A stretch of DNA of 10,365 bases from assembly GCA_002414185.1 (NCBI GenBank), contig DHYS01000028.1:20562-30926 (forward strand). Reading direction: 5' to 3'. Below the pieces are notes generated by a model. That model was given only the letters and a program-made list of their open reading frames with translations. It had not been told where the DNA came from and ran no database searches. The stretch's first letter is position 1. The number at the start of each line of letters is the position of its first letter. The stretch comes from Patescibacteria group bacterium UBA5124. GTDB taxonomy: Bacteria; Patescibacteriota; Gracilibacteria; Absconditabacterales; Absconditicoccaceae. Positions 6,691-10,365 of this stretch are shown here, one piece after another. Made by a program: the position numbers and the translations under genes.

Positions 6691-7470
6691 TTATTCTTTA
6701 TAATAAAAGGCATGCATACGAATATCTACTGTTTGTTCTTTATCATAATTCATAATATCATATCCAATTTCATCTATCTTATACAAAATACGATACGCTT
6801 TATTTTCCAAAATATTTTTATCTACATTTTCTATAAAAGCCAACAACTCATCTTTTGTTTCAAACGTTGCACTTAATCTAACAGGAATAGAATAAAGCTG
6901 ACTTACAACTACTTTAGGCTCTCCAAACGAAATACTATTTACTGTTCCATTTCTTGTTTTACTTTGCTGTCCACCGGTAGAAACAATTGTTTTCAAAAGA
7001 TATTCATTGATATTTGTTAATAATATTTTTTCATTAATCTCCATTTTTGGATCATAAAGATTATTCAATTGAAGATAAGATCTTACAAAAGAAAAGTTAT
7101 TTTTTAAATCTTGATCAAGATCTTTACATCCTTGTTTATAGTTAAGACAAGCAACAATAGCATTTTCATTACTTTCTATTTTGGTAATCAATGCTTTATC
7201 TTGATCGTATTGAAGTTTTTTTTGATCAAAACTAGTTATCTGAAATTCTTTATTGGTTGATGTATCACGCAAAGACATCCATTTATCCCAAGTAGGAAGC
7301 AGATAATCTAAAACTCCAAAAAGAAGTAAAAATAACAAAACGATAACATAAATCTTGTATCTGATAGAGACTACTCTTGCATCTGAAATACTTACTTCAT
7401 CATCACTTTCTAAAGGTGAAGACGTAGATGTTTCTGACATAAGTCTGTTGATTATTTCATTATTTTCCAT
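6691..7470 (-). CDS. PilO-like inner-membrane pilus alignment protein
   Basis: A 259-aa bitopic protein: a short acidic, Ser-rich cytoplasmic tail (1-36), one membrane helix (about 38-58, I-Y-V-I-V-L-L-F-L-L-L-F-G-V-L), a coiled-coil-like stretch (75-105), then a C-terminal periplasmic domain ending in V-D-I-R-M-H-A-F-Y-Y-K-E. This build, and the position between a PilN-like gene and pilC, fit PilO, which pairs with PilN to link the platform with outer parts. Cys108 and Cys115 could form a disulfide. This is the only gene in the window without any TGA codon. Its ATG overlaps the end of the upstream gene by 11 nt, suggesting translational coupling. Sequence identity to PilO is not recognisable by eye, so the call rests on architecture and context. 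Confidence 0.68.
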   Translation of the reverse strand: MENNEIINRLMSETSTSSPLESDDEVSISDARVVSIRYKIYVIVLLFLLLFGVLDYLLPTWDKWMSLRDTSTNKEFQITSFDQKKLQYDQDKALITKIESNENAIVACLNYKQGCKDLDQDLKNNFSFVRSYLQLNNLYDPKMEINEKILLTNINEYLLKTIVSTGGQQSKTRNGTVNSISFGEPKVVVSQLYSIPVRLSATFETKDELLAFIENVDKNILENKAYRILYKIDEIGYDIMNYDKEQTVDIRMHAFYYKE

Positions 7471-8014
7471 CCTTATTTACATTAGCTTCTAAAACAAAAG
7501 AAAAGAACCCGGTATCTTTATTTTTTGTATAATTTTTGATACGCATATCACTAATAAAATCCAATTTTTTAAATCTATCTATCAAAGACGTCATACCCTT
7601 TTCTGCAGAAGTATAGTACAACAACAAAAGATTAGAAACTTTACCTCTTACAGACAATTTATCCAAACTTACATTAAAATCAGACAAAACTAATGTTTCA
7701 TCCTGACTCATATCTAGATTTTTTATATCTCCAAGCATAGCAATTACTTTTTGAATATGCGTAGACCAAGGAATATCTTCAGAATAATTACCTTCCAATT
7801 CTTTTACTGCTTGCAATTTTACAAATCCTGTAAATTCATTATATGATTGCAATTGAGCATTTTGTCAGCTAAGCACATCATCTTGTTCTGATAAAGTTTT
7901 TTCCATCCAAAAAATACCAGCTTTCAAAGCAAGCCAAACAAGGACAAGCACTATAAAAAACAAAAGAAACACTCTAAAATATGCTTTCCATCTAGAATTA
8001 TATCACATAACCAT
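7460..8014 (-). CDS. PilN-like inner-membrane pilus alignment protein
   Basis: A 184-aa protein with a short basic cytoplasmic start (M-V-M-G-Y-N-S-R-W-K), one membrane helix at about 14-33, then a coiled-coil-like linker and a soluble domain with a predicted alpha-beta pattern ending in F-F-S-F-V-L-E-A-N-V-N-K-D-G-K. Two TGA codons give Gly, at residue 4 (8003-8005) and residue 50, so the standard code would remove the whole membrane anchor. It overlaps the PilO-like gene by 11 nt and is the first gene of the pilus operon, with a promoter in front. PilN and PilO share a fold, so which of the two is which is open. PilM, the usual cytoplasmic partner of PilN, is not in the window. ATG at 8008 is an alternative start. 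Confidence 0.65.
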
Positions 8015-8021
8015 AATACAA

Positions 8022-8073
8022 AAAGTAAGGTTTTAAAGAATATATCTAAGTATATTTCTTTTTCCCTTACTTT
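8022..8073. repeat. 9-bp inverted repeat spanning the pilus promoter
   Basis: AAAGTAAGG (8022-8030) is matched exactly in reverse by CCTTACTTT (8065-8073), with 34 nt between them that hold the -10 and the expected transcription start. The outer arm overlaps the -35. It could be a pair of binding sites for a regulator, or chance. The right arm lies upstream of the predicted start, so it would act as DNA and not as RNA. Confidence 0.35.
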
Positions 8074-8077
8074 GCAA
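8049..8077 (-). promoter_or_regulatory. Promoter of the type IV pilus operon
   Basis: On the minus strand TTGCAA (8077-8072) and TATACT (8054-8049) are separated by 17 nt, a standard sigma70 spacing, with transcription expected to start near 8042, about 28 nt before the ATG at 8014. A 6-bp inverted repeat, ACTTTG (8069-8074) with CAAAGT (8079-8084), straddles the -35 and could be an operator. No terminator is visible after the PriA-like gene upstream, so some read-through from there is also possible. Confidence 0.65.
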
Positions 8078-8132
8078 ACAAAGTACATATGCATCAAAAA
8101 AAATAATTGACTTTATCTATATTTATTAAATT

Positions 8133-8810
8133 TTATCAGATTTCTACCGAAATACCCCAAATTTCAGCCAATTTTGCTACGACATCCGGAGTTTTATATC
8201 TAGGATCTTGTTGATTAGCATAGTACCATTTATGTGGATCCACAAAAACAATCTTTTCTAACTTAGCAAAATCTTGAAACAGTTCAGCATGCGTTGTGAT
8301 AATAGTACCGATATTACCAGTTTTTATCTCCCAAAAAGACTTATCTTTTTTATTCTGACTATCAGATGAAGATAACAAAATTGTTCACGATTCTTTTGAT
8401 ACAGATTCATCCACCATCATCGACATACTCCAAAGATCTGGATAAACATATAATGTTTGTCATTTTTTTGCTCATTTTTTTTTCTTTATTTCTCTGCTCA
8501 ACAACTGCCCCACATCTTCTGATAAAAAATATTTCATTACATTTCTATATACCGTATAATATTCACCAACCATCCAATGAAGCAAAGTTAATGTTTTTTT
8601 ACTAAGCAATCATGAATATACCAAACTCAAACGACGACTAGCAGGAAAAATAGATTTATATTGTTCTTCAAACGCAATATTTTTTCATAAAACGAGAAAA
8701 TAATCTTCTCCAGATTTTAGTAAATCTCCTTCAGAAAATCAAAAATCTGATCATTCACAACGAACCACCTTATCTATTCACGCAAACATACTAAATCCAT
8801 AAAGATACAT
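8133..8810 (-). CDS. Short PriA-like protein without ATP-binding loop
   Basis: A 225-aa protein that resembles the N-terminal half of the primosomal helicase PriA. Residues 72-97 (L-T-L-L-H-W-M-V-G-E-Y-Y) match the part before the PriA helicase core. Residues 114-190 parallel the G-K-x-V-L-V-L-V-P-E to G-T-R-S-A-L-F region, here K-G-Q-T-L-Y-V-Y-P-D and I-G-T-I-I-T-T-H-A-E-L-F. The DEEH box reads D-P-H-K (191-194), followed by W-Y-Y-A-N-Q-Q-D-P-R-Y-K-T-P-D-V, the counterpart of x-P-R-Y-H-A-R-D-V. The Walker A segment is absent and the protein ends before the second helicase half, so ATPase activity is unlikely. Nine TGA codons give Gly, the last directly before TAA. It starts 10 nt after the aminopeptidase stop. 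The homology is judged by eye and moderately sure; a function in DNA replication restart is open. Confidence 0.6.
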
Positions 8811-8820
8811 AATACATTAA

Positions 8821-10020
8821 TTATACGGTAAACTGCCCATCCTTATAAATCACCACTTCACTTCCATCTTCCAATATTGCCGTAACTGTTCTATTTGTCG
8901 TTGAAATAATATCAATATGTTCTGTACTTTGATTAAATCCAAGCTCTTTTCTCTGATCTTCTGATAAATTACTTACCTCTCATACATATGTTTCTTCATA
9001 TGCTCTTCCTATTGCTATATGCGTATTTCCAAATTGACCTCCCATATTTTCATCATACAAGGTTTCTCCCATACATTTCGTAATATGAGAATGTCTGCCA
9101 TCCGTAAGGCTAAATTCACCGAGAAACTTCGCACCTGGAATCTCAAAGATTTCAGTAAGCAATTCCTTACCTTCTTTAGCATCAAATTCTACTACTTCAC
9201 CTTTTTCAAATTTCAAAAATATTCCATCTACTTTTTGCCCATATCTATAAAGAGGTTGATTAAATCTAATCCAACCGTTCGTTTCTCTATAATCAGGCGA
9301 AGTAAACACCTCAAATGAAGGAATATTTCTTCCGGATCCACCAAGCCATTGTCTATCAGATCCTATCTTCAAAGTAAGATCTACATCATCTCAAACAACA
9401 TGAACAGTCTGGATTTTCATTGCATTAAGTTTATCTATAATAGTTTGTATTGATGAAAATGTTTTTTTCCATTCTACTATAGGATCTTCAAAATCAAGAT
9501 AACATGCTTTGATTATCTGTTGCCAATAGTCTTCCAATGTCATACCAACATCTTCTGCCATAGCTGGAGTTCAATACAATCCTAATGTCCATGTCATTTT
9601 TCCTTCCAATTCTTTTTGTGTACGTCTCTTCATATATTCTCTGCGAGATTGTGTCCTTGCAGCCAATTTTTGAGGATCAACTCCTTTGAGTTCATACTTA
9701 TCATGCTCAGCAATAATAGAAATCACATGGGTCATCTGATCTACTTTACCATGCAGATAATGTTCTGGATAGAAGGTAAGCTGTTCTTGTGTAGCCTGTT
9801 CAAAAAAATGTCTTGCTACACCATCAGGATAATATTCAAATATCCCATGTGCCCCAGCTTCAAGAATTGCCTTTTGCAATGGTAAATAAAAAGGCTTCGC
9901 ACACTCTGGTATCTGTACAAAAATCACATCTCACGGCTTTACACCTTCTCCACTTCGAAGAGCAAATTTTACTAATACATCTGCATATTTTTTCAATAAT
10001 TCTGGACTTGGTTGATACAT
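8821..10020 (-). CDS. M29 family metallo-aminopeptidase
   Basis: A 399-aa protein, near the roughly 410 of AmpS/AmpT-type (thermophilic) aminopeptidases, cytoplasmic enzymes that use two metal ions to remove N-terminal residues from peptides. Family features: N-I-P-S-F-E-V-F-T-S-P-D (232-243, with Glu237), L-G-E-F-S-L (Glu302), F-G-N-T-H-I-A-I-G-R-A-Y (His334, Tyr341) and E-H-I-D (His368, Asp370). Their order and spacing match the metal ligands Glu, Glu, His, His and Asp of the family, plus the conserved Tyr. Four TGA codons give Gly (for example V-K-P-G-D-V near the N-terminus and V-V-G-D-D-V). Starts with M-Y-Q-P-S-P-E-L-L-K-K-Y-A, a usual M29 beginning. Likely first gene of a two-gene unit with the PriA-like gene; a peptide-salvage role suits an organism with reduced metabolism, but that is inference. 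Confidence 0.95.
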
Positions 10021-10140
10021 AAACAATAGAAATAAGAATATAAATAGCTCGACAATACACTAGAGAATCAAACTAAAAAAGCAATAAAAAAAATCTGACT
10101 ATCAAGAAAATAATCAGATTATAATAAAGATATAAAGGTT
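10021..10140 (-). other. Intergenic leader of the aminopeptidase gene
   Basis: About 120 nt between the right-edge gene and the aminopeptidase on the same strand. It holds the terminator listed separately and, nearer the ATG, an AT-rich leader with TTGATT (10070-10065) and TATATT (10042-10037) on the minus strand, spaced 22 nt, which is too far for a firm promoter call. There is no Shine-Dalgarno motif before the ATG at 10020. Confidence 0.4.
10086..10120 (-). terminator. Rho-independent terminator of the right-edge gene
   Basis: On the minus strand AATCTGA (10120-10114) pairs with TCAGATT (10098-10092) across a 15-nt loop, followed by a further run of six T (10091-10086). It lies 20 nt after the stop of the right-edge gene and before the aminopeptidase leader, so the aminopeptidase probably has its own promoter. 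Confidence 0.7.
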
Positions 10141-10365
10141 TTATTTAGAATTTTTAAATTTCCATTGTTGATAGAGATCAAAACGATCTAATATTCTAGT
10201 ATTTCGATTAACAACACGTGATTTACAAAGATAAAGGATTTCAAATGAAAGTTTTTTTCAATGTTGCTGACAATAATCTAAAAACACAAGAATATTTTCA
10301 TCATTTTTAGTAAGTACGGCATCTAATAAAGGATGTTTTGTTTCTTCTTCATCTTCATTGTAAGA
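10141..10365 (-). CDS. Unrecognised protein, C-terminal fragment
   Basis: The last 74 codons plus TAA of a gene running in from the right edge, in phase from base 10365. The fragment starts with an acidic run (N-E-D-E-E-E), continues with a helical-looking L-L-D-A-V-L-T-K-N-D-E-N-I-L-V-F-L-D-Y-C-Q-Q-H and ends in a basic K-F-K-N-S-K. One TGA codon gives Gly in Q-Q-H-G-K-K-L. There is no membrane segment and no motif I can name. Coding status is supported by the open frame and the terminator shortly after the stop. Confidence 0.7.

Noticed and set aside
6691..8014. A type II secretion (GspL/GspM) reading of the two bitopic proteins
   Set aside because: The first protein lacks the large cytoplasmic actin-like domain of GspL and is small, so PilN/PilO-like is the better fit, though the systems are homologous and this is not certain.
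1..10365. Mobile elements, CRISPR arrays, attachment sites or defence genes
   Set aside because: No regularly spaced repeats, transposase or integrase motifs, or terminal inverted repeats were seen; gene order and codon use are consistent across the window.

Overview
The window comes from an AT-rich bacterial genome in which UGA is read as glycine (translation table 25). This points to the Candidate Phyla Radiation lineages Absconditabacteria (SR1) or Gracilibacteria (BD1-5/GN02). The evidence is in the genes: about 60 in-frame TGA codons occur in 13 of the 14 coding regions. They sit where glycine is expected, including the near-invariant D-T-G-S-P-E motif of ribosomal protein S15 and the glycine just before the prepilin cleavage site in all four prepilins. 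All 14 genes end in TAA (12) or TAG (2), none in TGA. CGA still fits arginine. No gene has a clear Shine-Dalgarno sequence in front of its start codon. All coordinates below assume TGA = Gly; under the standard code nearly every gene would look broken.

Layout. 1-254 (+): 3' end of an unrecognised gene, facing a translation operon across a shared bidirectional terminator (256-289). 311-1977 (-): tRNA-Arg(CCU), rpsO (S15) and rpsA (a four-domain S1 protein). 1978-2196: divergent intergenic region with an inverted repeat and a good promoter for the next gene. 2197-2769 (+): a 190-aa protein of unknown function, facing the pilus operon across a second bidirectional terminator (2792-2824). 2834-8014 (-): a seven-gene type IV pilus operon, in transcription order a PilN-like protein, a PilO-like protein, PilC, then four prepilins in the order GspH/FimT-, GspI/PilV-, GspJ/PilW- and GspK/PilX-like. 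A hairpin followed by a T-run lies between pilC and the prepilins. A well-formed promoter precedes the PilN-like gene. 8133-10020 (-): an M29 family aminopeptidase followed closely by a short PriA-like protein that lacks the Walker A loop and the second helicase half. 10141-10365 (-): 3' end of an unrecognised gene with its own terminator.

How the genes work together. The pilus operon supplies the inner-membrane alignment proteins (PilN/PilO-like), the platform protein (PilC) and a complete set of minor prepilins that would form the fibre-initiating tip complex. The ATPases, PilM, prepilin peptidase and an obvious major pilin are not in the window and must lie elsewhere. In these small, presumed host-dependent bacteria such pili are plausible attachment or DNA-uptake devices, which is inference. 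No mobile element, CRISPR array, integrase or toxin-antitoxin pair was seen. The most unusual points are the recoded glycine at every prepilin cleavage site, the degenerate PriA-like protein, the hairpin splitting the pilus operon, and the uneven use of TGA between genes.
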